This document shows positions 13,001 through 24,900 of a DNA stretch of 64,000 nt, one piece after another. Source of the DNA: Fasciolopsis buskii (taxonomy: Eukaryota > Platyhelminthes > Trematoda > Plagiorchiida > Fasciolidae). Within the stretch, counting starts at the first letter, position 1. Each line of letters opens with the position of its first letter. Below the pieces are notes generated by a model. It saw nothing but the letters and a program-made list of their open reading frames with translations, ran no database searches and was not told the origin of the DNA. The stretch is taken from positions 3,590 through 67,589 of the forward strand of contig LUCM01008726.1 in the NCBI GenBank assembly GCA_008360955.1, read 5' to 3'. A program made the translations under genes and the position numbers.

Positions 13001-16000
13001 GTCACGGTAAATTGCGATTTCTGCTTTAGTTTAGCAATCCATGTCCGCTTTAATAGTGCTAGCACACGTCTTTGGTTGGCCACCAAAGTGACATTTTCAG
13101 GTTGAACAGGGTGACGGCAATAAGCCCTCATTCGTTAATTTCGTCTCCCGTCAGCCAAGAACATGACCGAACCACTGTGGTCGACGTCTTTGGAGAAACG
13201 ATGAAAGCCGTTCGATGTTCATACAGTGCTGAGCCACAACCTCGTTTGAGATGCAGTCGTACCATTTGGGTTTTGTCATATAGCAGAGGCACCAATGATC
13301 AAAACTTTCTAGCCGTTTTGTATCGTCTATCCATGGTGATGAGGTTTCGCATGCGTACATAAGGACTGGGTGGACGGCGGCACAATAAATGCGCAGCTTC
13401 GTACGGTGGTTTATTTCACTGCGAGACCACAAAGCTTTGCGAAGTGATAGGAAAGTTTTTCTGGTGCAGTTTATGTGCAGCTTAATCTCTTCTTTGACGT
13501 GGCCGTTCGGTCGGGTAGTAGATCCCGGATATTTGAAGTGAATCGCCCGTCTCAGTGTCGCCATTAGCATGGGTACAAGGTGGTGGGTATTGTGAAGTTA
13601 TGAAGAACTTTGTTTTTGATGTGTTCACCTCTAGACCAACATTCATGGCTTCGCATACAATCCGGTCTAGGACCGGCCATACAGTTTCCGGCTCTTCTCC
13701 CATAATAACGATGTCATCAGCGAATTCGGGGTCAGTCACCGAGTATTATGCATCTGGCGGCCTAACGTACTTTCCTCGTATCCCGTCGCTTCAAAGTATT
13801 TTCCAAGTGACTGTTTGTCAACGGAGTCAAATGCTGCACAGAATTCAATGAAACACTTTGGTGGGTTGCTGGAATTCAACGTCATGTAAAGATCTGGTCA
13901 ATGCAACCTCGACGAAAGCCACACCGGGTTTAGCAGAACGGTTGCAAAGAGCTTGGCTGCTATATCGATAGGGGTGGTACCTCTGTAGTTCGTACATGTA
14001 GTCTTGTCTCTCTTCTTTGGTGTAGGGAGTAGGATGAAGGTTGCCCACTTCTTGGGAAAGGTTTTGAAGTCCCAGCTACGGCGAAGCAGCTTAGTTATTG
14101 GATCCAGCAGAGTTGACAAACAAGATTTAAAGATCTCGGGTTGGGATGCCATCCTCAACGGGTGACTTTCTGTTCTCAATTATCTGAACGGCTGAGATGA
14201 TTTCCAATTCGTCGGGAGCCTCAAGACCAATTTCACATTGCTCCACGTTGCTTGATGTTACACTGGATGGAAGGACGATTAGGCAGCAGACTAAAATTTT
14301 CGACCCACCTTTGGCGCTTTTGTTCACATTTTGATATGGGGTGGCTACTGCCGTTACGAAGCATGTAGGGCGGAGGCTGCGCTTTTCCCGAAGGGGAGCA
14401 CAGAAGTCTGAAAAGCATCCCGAAATCTCCAGCGGCGGTTGGAATCTGCAATTTTGGTCGCTCTTTGCTGAGTGTACGACTTCGCGGCGGGGATTGTGGT
14501 AATTGGGTGAGTTGTGCAGTCTCGTGTCTCTAGCCTCAGCACACCGATTAAGTTTCCGCAACTATCCAATCTTCTATTCCATTTGGTTTTGCCTATCTGT
14601 TCAAGGGATGCACCAGTGATAGATGCCTTTAGGCTGATCCATAAATTGTCTGGGTTGCCACGTTCGTCGATCTAGGATAGTTTAGATATGATAGCGTTGG
14701 GCAGGATTTTGACGTTATCTGGGTTTGTTAACTTGCATACGTAAACTCTACGGTGCGGTTGGATTTTCTGTCGAGCTGAACATTGAAACTTGAAGCGCGA
14801 GCGTATCAGTATGTGGTCCGCTCTGTTGACATTCCTGTTATGCACCCTCTTTATGCCCGCGAATTTGCGACCCCTGTGGCGCCCTCATGACATCTAGCCT
14901 TCCCGCAAGTGAAGGGTGTACGATGCTACAGTTCCTAGTGTACTACTTTATAGTTGCGAGACCTGGTCCTTTCGCGTTGAGGATGCCCGGCGACTTTCTG
15001 TGTTCGACCACCGATGTGTCTCCGAAGAATTGCTCGTTTCTGGTAAGAACGTCGGGTAAGCAATGACGAGGTGCGTTATCGTATGTTGGGTGCAGACAGT
15101 CGTCCTCCGACCGAGATAATTGCTCTTCGTCGTTTTCGGTGGCTTGAACACGTACTGCATATGCCTGCCCATCGTCTACCTTTTCGTGCTCCCTCCCCAC
15201 TTGTTGGACAAGGCTGGAAATGTGTATGACGAAAATACACAAACTCGGTTGGTTTGTCATGGTTTATTATTCCCCCTCATCTTGTTTGTTCCCCTTCTAT
15301 TTAGTTCCATTCACTTGTTGCATTGGCGACATGCTTGTTTTCAAGACAGTGATATATATATACGCTATTGGGGAAGAAAGGTAGGGATCCGCGTCTGTCC
15401 ACCAGCATCCTTTCGTTATCAATGTAATTTACATCAGCATGACATGGTGAATTCGAGGGAAATATCGTCTTAAACAGGGTCTCGGCTTGAGCCATTTGCG
15501 TTAAACGAATAGAAACCAAATGATTTTCCTTTTTACTCTCTCGGTGAGAGACAGTGCCAAAGAATTGGACGGTTGACTGAGCCGGATGCCACTCAAACTA
15601 AAGACAGATTTAGTGAGTCTACGGCAAATGTGCTTGTATTTTTCAGTTTGTTCCGGAGTGAATATTCAGTCAAAGAAATGCTGTCGGGTCGGAAAACATC
15701 GATTCTCACGCGTCCGCCACTCAGAGCATTGAATGATCAGTGGTGACTAATGCATGCGGGCAGTTTGAACGCAACACTTACCATACTTTCACAAGGTCTT
15801 GATCGCTAAGCTTGTGTAAGTCCCGGGCGTTTCGTCACCAATCGATGCGCGCTGACGATGTCAGCCAACTAGTAGTGAAACATTTGCGACACAAAGCGCC
15901 AAGCTGAACGATCAAGAACTGAACAGAATCAACCCGAGCTATGACCAACCATTTTCAAACTCATTGAGACTTGCCAGACTGATTCTTCTGCGGTTTTCAT

Positions 16001-18866
16001 ATTAGAACCTTTAACTTTTCGTGTGTATCGGTAAAATCATCGATTCACACAAGTTCACGTTAATTTGTTCTCTTGCCCAGTTTAATCACTGCAGTTTTGT
16101 TAACCCTAATTTCAACACTTCGGCGCCCGTGATGAAAGACTAACAACCCATTCTGGCCCTGCCGTCTCTCTTTGAAGAAAAGCTATCTTGGATAACCTCG
16201 ATTGCATTCTGGGAATAAAACTTGCAATCACTTGTCTATTGTTTGAAGTTAACATTACATTCGTTAGTTTCATCGCATGTGCGGACATCCACTGTATTGA
16301 ATATGTTTGATCCTAATAGCAGTCTCCTTCAGCTTGCTTACTGAGACATGTTTCATCACTTTTCTGTGGGATAAAAGTTTGGTTTAATATTTTCAGCAAA
16401 ATACATCACGAAATCAAAGTGACTTTCCTTATAGTCGTTTCTTACGTCACTCAGTCCTGTTTTTAAGTACTCCATCGTGAGTCCGTATTTGTTCCTCATC
16501 AGCGTAATAAAGTAACCAAAGTACACCGTATTTGGTCTCCTGTAATTTAGATTCTTTTTTTCCATTTAGCTAATTGGTTGAGATTCTATGAAAACGATTG
16601 GCCAACCAGTTCGATTTTTCGTCCGTCACATAAAGCGATTAACAAGAAACTGAACAAGGAGTGTTGTTTTCGTTTGGCTCGTAAGGTTTTCAGGTGCTAG
16701 TACACGTAACTCGCCGATTGAATACTTGAAATCTGTGGGCATCTAAGACAGGTGTGCCATTAGTGACTTCCGCACTGTTTCGTATTATGCGAAATTTCCT
16801 TGCGAACTTTTTTCAAGTCAGCTCAGTTCTGTCCTTACACCTTGCACTGATGTGCCGCGATTTAGGTTTACTAATAAGAAAGAAAAGGAAACGGGAAGTA
16901 GTGAAAGAACAACTTCTAGGTAGTAAGTTGAGGAATTGTGTAATGTGAAAGGTTTCGAATTTACGGATGCCACCAAATGCGGCATTCACCCAAATCACCT
17001 ACTGTCTTCAGCCATCGCCTGAAAAGATTCTGACCGCTTGACAGCTTATTTATGTTGGAGATTTGGATTTGAAATAAATTAGTTTAATTAGAAAGCATAA
17101 ATTTTAATCTAAACAAAAGACGAAGTTGTACGAATAACATAATGGGTGAGGTACACTAACTTGACGATGCTACACAATTCGTTACAATGTCTGTCCCGTT
17201 TTTACCCGACCCTATTCCCCTCCCTCGCACTAACTTTCAGATTTAAGCTTGCTTGAGACTACAGATCAGTGCCGTTTAGCACTGGAACTTTTCCGTATTG
17301 CCATTGCACGTAATCCGGATCTATTGGGTTCCCTGTTGACTGACCCCAATCAACATTTGCACCGGTTAGCGAAGGCTCCCCTACCTACTACTGAATTTTC
17401 AATGATTTTGGAGCTAGAAGTTTGCAGATCAAAATTGGTAAGTTTGTCGAGTCGCTTGTTGCTACGGATATGGGTGTTCTTGCCCAGCTAGTTAATGAGG
17501 ATGATCTCACGAGGAAAGTCGTTCACGTTTTCACTCAATCCTTATTTACCGTCCTCATTCTCGTGGCATTAACTGATTTTGTTTGTCCTTTTTGCATTGT
17601 AACTATGGTCCCTACATGGCCACTGTTTGGTAAGAATTATGCAAATACCTCAGATCGAAATGAAATACCATAATCTTTGAGCTTTTTCAAAACTAAACTT
17701 ACGAAGACGGGTTTGAAGCCTGAGGTTATTAGCATACTTTGAACTGTTTTTCGACTGCTTATTTTACTCCTTTCGAATAAAACTAAACATTCTGGGTGCC
17801 CTATATGCCATTCCTCAAGGAACTCCAGTCAGAAAAGTGCTCTCTGCCCTGGCCCCGTCCGCAATAAGTTCCGCATCAGTTTAGCCAACTTCTTTGGTGT
17901 GACTACCAATGGTCAACAAACCTGACCGAGAATATTTGATATACGGCACTGCATGGTAACCATTAGGATTCTCCAATGCAAACTATTCAACGTGCGTGGT
18001 CATTTTGACGCATTTTTGAAGACATTCAGAAAGAATAATAACCCAAGAACCGAGAAAACTGACTTCTGACTTTACGAAAGGACCTAAACGCACTTAGATA
18101 TCGACGAGTGCCGATTTGTTTTTTTTGTGTGATTGGATCAACTTTACTAGCCCGATCTTTAAGCTATTAATCGAATCATGAATGCTAGACGCGAAAGGTC
18201 GCAACTGCAAGCTTGAACAGGCAACGGTTACGTGTCGTCTGTTGTTTAAGTTAGATGTGCCATCGTCAGTGCGCAGACGATGTCACCTCAACTGGTGGTG
18301 AAAAGTTTGCGCCCCAAACACCAATCTCAGCGATCAGAACCCCATGAAAACAAACAACCTGAAATACGACCAACACAATGCAAATCCATTGAGGATTTGC
18401 ATTGTATGTTATCGTTCATCGGTGCCTGTATAGTTGATTATCCGTTAAAACTTCACAGTTAAAACTGAAGACCACGCGCCGCACGGACTGTCATTTTTGT
18501 GGCATTTCCAACAGTCATTGTCATTTGTTTTACGGCATGAATCCATTTGTTTAGGGAGAACCATAACCCCTTTTTTACCACACGTGAATGGATTTGCCGG
18601 TTGAAATTGGGGTGGTTCCAAGTTCCTCTGTTCTGTTATTGTCAGAGTTAAAATTACGGCCGAGAAACCTTGAAGCTATATGGCTGCTCTATGTAGATTT
18701 CTTTTGTAATTCCATGAGACTGCCTCGTACCTGGATATAATTCAGTTCCTTGGATGTCTCTCACGGCAACTCTCCATGGGTTACAATTTGCCGCAAGGTC
18801 TACACGCCGCAAAATCGAGCTGTTGTATCAGTTGCACATTTCCAATAGTGACTGAGAACAGCCTAT

Positions 18867-18960
<94 letters not shown>

Positions 18961-21900
18961 ACCAGTTGCGTCTCGGGAAATCCTGTGGTACATCGTTTTT
19001 GAAGTATTTATCTGCAAACCCTCAGCAGCTTCAAATTTTCTGGATCCGTTTCTAGATCGACAGTAATATCAGTAATCTCGAAGTGTGAGTCCTGAGAGTA
19101 CTAATAGTTGTATTCCTTCACTCACCTCCCCTTTCGGTTACGTAGTTGATAAATACATTGATAAGAAGTAGTCTTGTTTTACGCTGAACCACGGGGATTT
19201 TGCCGTAGTTGCCAAGGGGCGCTCCCGAATAAGGTGATCATCAACATCCTAATACTCTTTTAGGCATCTCATCGCTTCGCAGTATGGTAAACTGTTGACG
19301 GCGTTGAATTCAACGCAGAGATGGACGAAATAACCCGAGAACTTGGTTAGCGATCTTCCTCTCGCTTTTCCTGAGGCAAGCAGTGCTTGTTGGAACATTT
19401 TCGCGATTGTCGAATAACAACAAAGCGGATTAACCGAATGTCCGCTGTCGACAAAACTGGTGATCTTGTATTTTGTGCAGATTGATCTTTTGTCATTTTT
19501 AATGCTGGTATCTGGGTAAAGGTTGCCCAGTCTTTGGAAAGTTTCGATATTTCATGTCCTGTGGGCAGCGTAGTTACTAGGTACAGTGGAGCTGGCTAGC
19601 ATATCTCAATCTAGGTTGAATTGCCGACCTTTTTGGGAGACTTCTCGTTTTCGTTTTCTGAGCGACAAAGATGGGTTTTTGTTTCGATAGATCCGAGATC
19701 CATTTCATATCATTCAGTGTAGCCTGCTGATAGTGCACGAATGGGAGAGCTGTTATGCAGCTAACTGAGCATTTCGACTGGTCGTGTAAATGTTTGTTCA
19801 CATCCTGATGAAAGGTGTTTCACCGGGACGGTTGAGATCTAAGAACAGATTCGAGACCGAAACTTGTTTTGCCTATCCTTGTCACTACTCAGTGATGTGT
19901 TTATCCACTGGCGCTGCACGAGTCGCCATTCAACGGTTCATTGTTTTATTGTGAATTTTCTCCCTAATTACTCTAGGTTTCGATTTCGTGCATCTTCCAC
20001 ATTCGGTCAGATGAGGTTACTGCATGATTTATGGCTTTTCTGCCTAAGTTTGGTGAATATAAATCGCATACCCATTAGCCGACTTTCTGTTTTTGTTGTC
20101 CAGTATTCAGATGTATCTATCTCCTAGTATCCTGACAGATGAGTTGCCTTCACTTTATTCCTTGCAGCTGTGTAACGTTTTAGGTCATTCCTATCTTTGG
20201 GTATTAGATGAAGACAGCGAATTAATTTTGGATACGAAACCCATGGTTCATATTAGTCTTCTTCTTCTTGGATATGATGAGCATAATTCACCCGGTACCA
20301 TCATGGATCACCTTCAGCGAACCCCGACAATGCTCCAGGTCGGCCTTTCTCTTGCACACAATATTGCTTTGTATCCAAATGTGAGTATGCATCCGGTTGA
20401 ATTTGATGTTGTGAGTCATTGCTGAGACTGATTTACATGAATCAACTTTCCTCATTGTTATTACTCCTCACTCTTAAGTTTTCCACTGAGGTCGTTGTGC
20501 ATTTCGCTTTGCCTGGTCTAACGCACGATGGACTCGAACTTTACATAGGAAACAGTTTTTGGCTTAAATCATATCCACTGTATCTCTTCGCTGAGCAAAA
20601 ATTCAGAGAGTATTCAATGCATTTTGAACTCGCCTGTACAATACTCACCTATAACTCGAACCAGTAGTCTTCCGCTTGCTAGACAGGTGCTCTGCGAATG
20701 AGCTACTTTGGACACTGCTCGCGGGGTCGTCCTGGTAAATACATAGTACCTAAGTAGGCTTTCAATTCCACATAACATCTAGCTTATCGTGGCACCTCAA
20801 CATAAAGCAGGAATGTTTTGCATCGTTAGCGAATACAGTCTCCAGATACGTTGTTCTTTGTGTCTTTCAAATCTAAGCTACTTTTACGTTGTCGTGCAGA
20901 CCCACCCTTTGTGGTTGTCAAAAGCTTTAAGTATGAAGTGCAGCACTATGATTCGTAGTGTTTTACCCCACGGGTGTGCGATTTAGTCACTTCGCTTTGA
21001 AGGTTTTCAGCTGTGTATTTGACTGACCGGCATTGGTCTAATCGACTGTGCACATGTTACTCGAAAACGGTCAGTGGGTCGAATCCAAGATCTGCCGGTC
21101 ACTTTGGTGGTTGATGACGATGCGCTGTCCCCCGACTCGTTGCCACCTGACCAATCGGGACTCCATATAGTTCTGTACTTCTCTAAATCCCAGGGTCATG
21201 ATTGCCGGCTCCTCTCGTTGTCGCCCCTAGTATCTATGGCACATATTGCTCCCACTGCACCCATGCTTAAATCATTTCGTTAGAAAAATATTTCTCAAAT
21301 CCGGTGGAAATATGAACGACAACTGGTGAGATAACCGTTGTACATTGCATCGGATGACTGGCACGTGTTCCGTGCCGCTGGCCATCATTTACCTTTTCAT
21401 GTTCATTTTGCAGTGTTTGGGCAGCTTGAAAAGCAGTCATGTTATGATATGGCTTAAAAGTATGTTTGAAATTATTTGCGCTTCGACATCGGTTGGTGCC
21501 TTCCGACTTCCTGGTTTTGTCCCTAAAATTGAGGGTTATTTTCAGTAGAAAAGTTGAAAGATACTGTTCGGAATCCAATTCAGCTTTATGAATGGTGTAC
21601 ACCTTGTCTGTCGACCTGTACACCATAAACAACGAGAAATTAAATGGTGAAAACGAAGAGTGTTTCTATCCTGGTCTACTTGTCCAACTCATTCATCTCT
21701 CCCTTACTGACTTTTTTGGTTGTAAGTTGGCACCGTGTTTCATTTTATGTCAATGAAAAATGTGTCATATTCCAGACTTTTGAGATTTCGGGTAACATAT
21801 GTCATAGACTCAGAATCAAGAGAGTGACGAACTTCATTTGTGACTCGTTGTCCTTCAACAACGGTTATGCTTTGCTGAGTCCAGACAATTAAATTTTGTA

Positions 21901-24900
21901 ACCTCATTGAGTGCTGAATTTCACGCTATCATTTTTCGCGTACCGGAATGTGCCAGTATTCATTTAAGCTTCAAATTTCACGTTCACTTTTGCATTCAGG
22001 GCCTACGCATTCCCTAGGCCTGTTAGGTGTAACGTTACAGGATTCAGTCTGTGTTCGTTAATATTTCAGTTTCTCACTTGTTAGAGGTCATTGTACTACG
22101 AAATAGCGTATTCAATTAGCCATATAGTCGTGCATCTCACCTCTCTATCTCATCGGATGCCGATCACTTCTCTATCAGTTGTACGTACAGAACGAAAGAG
22201 ACCTACACTAAATAATCCAGGTTCCCGATCAATCTGAACGTGAACGATAAGTTGAACACGTGTTCGTATATGGTCTGTCTCAGTCGCCTGGCCATTGCTT
22301 ACCGGTTTGCGCTGTACGACTCCGAAAACAACAGCATTTCGTTTACGAGCATCTAGAACAACTTTCCGTGTTCACTGGATATGATTACGCGAATGCACAC
22401 ACAAATACAGGAGGCCATGATGACTGTCTTACACTGATTTCCTCTTTCACTCTGTTTCCAACTTTGTCATTGAGATAGCTATGGAAATATCCCTATCTTG
22501 CTGTGAGAATAGTGGCATTGATATTAGCTCAGACAGGAGACTGTCTGACTTAGAGTATGCGGGCGACGTTGTGTGCTGCTGAGTGAAGACCCAAGTAAGT
22601 TCCATCATCATCATCATCATCATCGTTCAGCGTTAAAAGGCAAGACAAGCCTCAATGACTGTTGCCTTTCCCCAGAGTTACACGTCTATATAAAAAGAGT
22701 GAATATCCAAAGGGAACAGGGAGTGGACCTAAACATGCGAGAACAAATGAGACGCTGCTGCAGCCAACACACGGAACACAGTCTAACTGTACAAACGCAC
22801 GTGTTTTCAATCATTCTGATTCGATAGAAAATGACAACACGATCGCCACTGTTCGCGGTTCATTGCCATATCCTTCAGTGTCTCCAGCAAGCTAATTGAC
22901 GAGTCTTTCGGACCCCAACCACGAAGGCGTGAGACACCTACTTGACCTAAGTTCGCTGTACATCTTCTCATCCAACGTTGCCACGTCATCTGTTGACCTT
23001 CACGTGGCTTCTTCCGCTCCATGGGAGGAACGCAAAATAGGGCACGGTGTGGTGGAAGAGTGTTCGCCATGCGCAACACGTGACCCAACCAGCGTGGTCT
23101 ACTAAGTTTCATAGGTTGGAACAAGCTATTCTCAGAAGTGGCACCCAATACCAGATTCCTAACCTCAATATTATCCACCCGGTCACTCCATCCAGTTCTA
23201 GCCATACTACGTAGACATGGATGGTAAGTAAGTTGCGAGTTTTCCCCAATCGTCTGAGCGATGGTGTAGTTATGTTTGGGATGGGTTTTGCACTTCGAAG
23301 TGTAAATGTTGTTACCGGACTAGATTTACTCAAAGTCGAACCTTGTTTTCGTAGAGGAGCAGCTAGGTTAGGTAGGTAGGTTTTCTTACTTGGTTAATTT
23401 TATCCCACCCTTCTGGGTCGTGTTTCGGTATGTACAGTTTTCGATTAACATTGTAGAATTTGAGGCGTTCCTGGTGTCGTCCCCTAGGTTTAATTTTGTC
23501 GCTGTATTTTTTTCGGTTCTGATATAGTGATGAGATATGTGTTTCCGGGCAAATTGTGTTCATCTATCCGTATGGGAAATATACTACTGAGAAGAAAAAC
23601 CAATACTTTCTTAGTATTCTTAGCCAAAACTCTACCCATCTTTCGAAATAATCGAGTGCTTTTCAATGTGGAAAAGATTCCAAGCGTCTAAAGGAGTACC
23701 AGAAGCCCATCGATGTACGGGTACATTATGGAAGATAGGTACAGACTGCTAGACTATAAGAAATTATGCATGTGTATAGCTATCACCTATGCTGTCACGA
23801 ATAAGTTGTTTAATTTTAATGGATGGCCAATAGTCGTTCAAAACCAATCGTCAATCTCGTATTGCTCAGCGTCAACCGGTCATATCACTCGGACGAATCT
23901 ATTAGTACCCATCGAGGCCGTCTGGTCACTTCGCAACATTTGTTAATTCAAAAACCTTTCGCACTCTTATGACGTCAAAATGCGGTACTCACGTTGTATC
24001 AGTTGATACTCTTGTTAGCGCACATGAAAAATGCATACCTCTTGTCTTGTTAGGCTCTTAGTTAGTGCAAGATTTATCCACAAATCCTTTTAGGCTTTAC
24101 GCTGAAATTCAGAACCATCCCCAAAATATCATGGTAGTCAAATTAGATAAAACTGTCCGTATTTTGGCTATCGTGAGATGAATCATCCAGATGATAAGGT
24201 TGGTTGGCTCCTGAACCACGAAAAATATTGCGATGGATGCCAATGTCTATTTAAGTCTTCGGATTGTCCCTTCGAATCTACCTTGTTTTCGATTTTTTAC
24301 AATTCTCCCTTAGCCGTGTACCTCCTTCGGACGATCTACTTCTTAGTTATTCGTGCAAGCCGAGAGTAAAAGAGGTACCTTGATGGCTCGGCGGCTCAGT
24401 TATTAACACTTAGGACGGCCGGTTTGATCTTTTGGCATAATTGTTTAGAGAACAGTTTAGTTGACGCACTGTCACAGTAGATCTTCCACATACCTAGAAG
24501 TATGCCAGTACAGTTAAATACCAGCCGTTCATCCAAGATGGAGGTAGGTTACCGGAAGATCAGCTGCTGCGGGTGGACTATCTCCGTCCATCTTCAAAGA
24601 CGGTACCACTGTTATCAAGAAGTGTGTTTTACATTCAAAGAGTAAAGTGCTGGTACAAGACTAGATTGACTCGAAGCCAAACCTTATTTTTCTAGAGGAA
24701 CAACTGGGTGAGCTGGATAGATTTCGTTATTTGGGTGGTTGTACTTAGCCAGGTCTTCGTATGTCGGATTGACTGTCTTCGTGTATACAGTAGGCTAGAT
24801 TGGCACCCATCAATTTAAACCATGTGTAGCGTCGCGCCGTGACGTCCGGTTATCGATTAAAAGTCGGATGTACAGAGAAGGGGTAAAGTTCATACTGCTG

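Larger units (their letters stand above)
11150..17240. other. intron 5 of PPPDE-PUL gene
   Basis: A 6.1-kb intron dominated by retrotransposon sequence: an RTE-A fragment (11640..12310), the RTE-B body in reverse (12980..14900) and an RTE tail (14930..15270). From 15,300 to 17,240 no feature with support was seen. A 69-codon minus-strand open frame at 16356..16565 has no recognised family. Confidence 0.5.
17438..20167. other. intron 6 of PPPDE-PUL gene
   Basis: It contains the octamer hairpin at 18375, a long TCTA/TA microsatellite and a reverse RTE-B fragment. The 78-codon frame crossing the donor at 17438 disagrees with exon 7 and is treated as intronic. Confidence 0.5.
22001..24355. repeat. 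2.35-kb segmental duplication, upstream copy
   Basis: It aligns with 30518..32872 at a constant offset of 8,517 bp, without net indels. About six base differences are visible in the interior; the first 20 bases are more diverged (four mismatches). It contains an RTE-A fragment and ends TACTTCTTAG|TTATTCG, a copy of the 3' splice site and first bases of exon 10. After that point the sequences are unrelated. Confidence 0.93.

Noticed and set aside
17422..17673. 83-codon frame continuing past exon 6
   Set aside because: It is out of phase with exons 6 and 7, and GTAAGT at 17438 gives a clean donor with the right phase and peptide fit.
22573..22827. 84-codon frame with a run of eight histidines (also at 31090..31344)
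   Set aside because: The histidines come from the (CAT)n tail of the reverse-oriented RTE-A element; the frame is antisense to its coding end.
22600..23350. 132-codon frame as a host gene, present in two identical copies
   Set aside because: It is the C-terminal tail of an RTE retrotransposon, also found at 39470 within a reverse-transcriptase element.
21996..24360. target-site duplication TGCA on both sides of the upstream duplication copy
   Set aside because: Four bases at imprecise edges are too weak to claim a transposition event.
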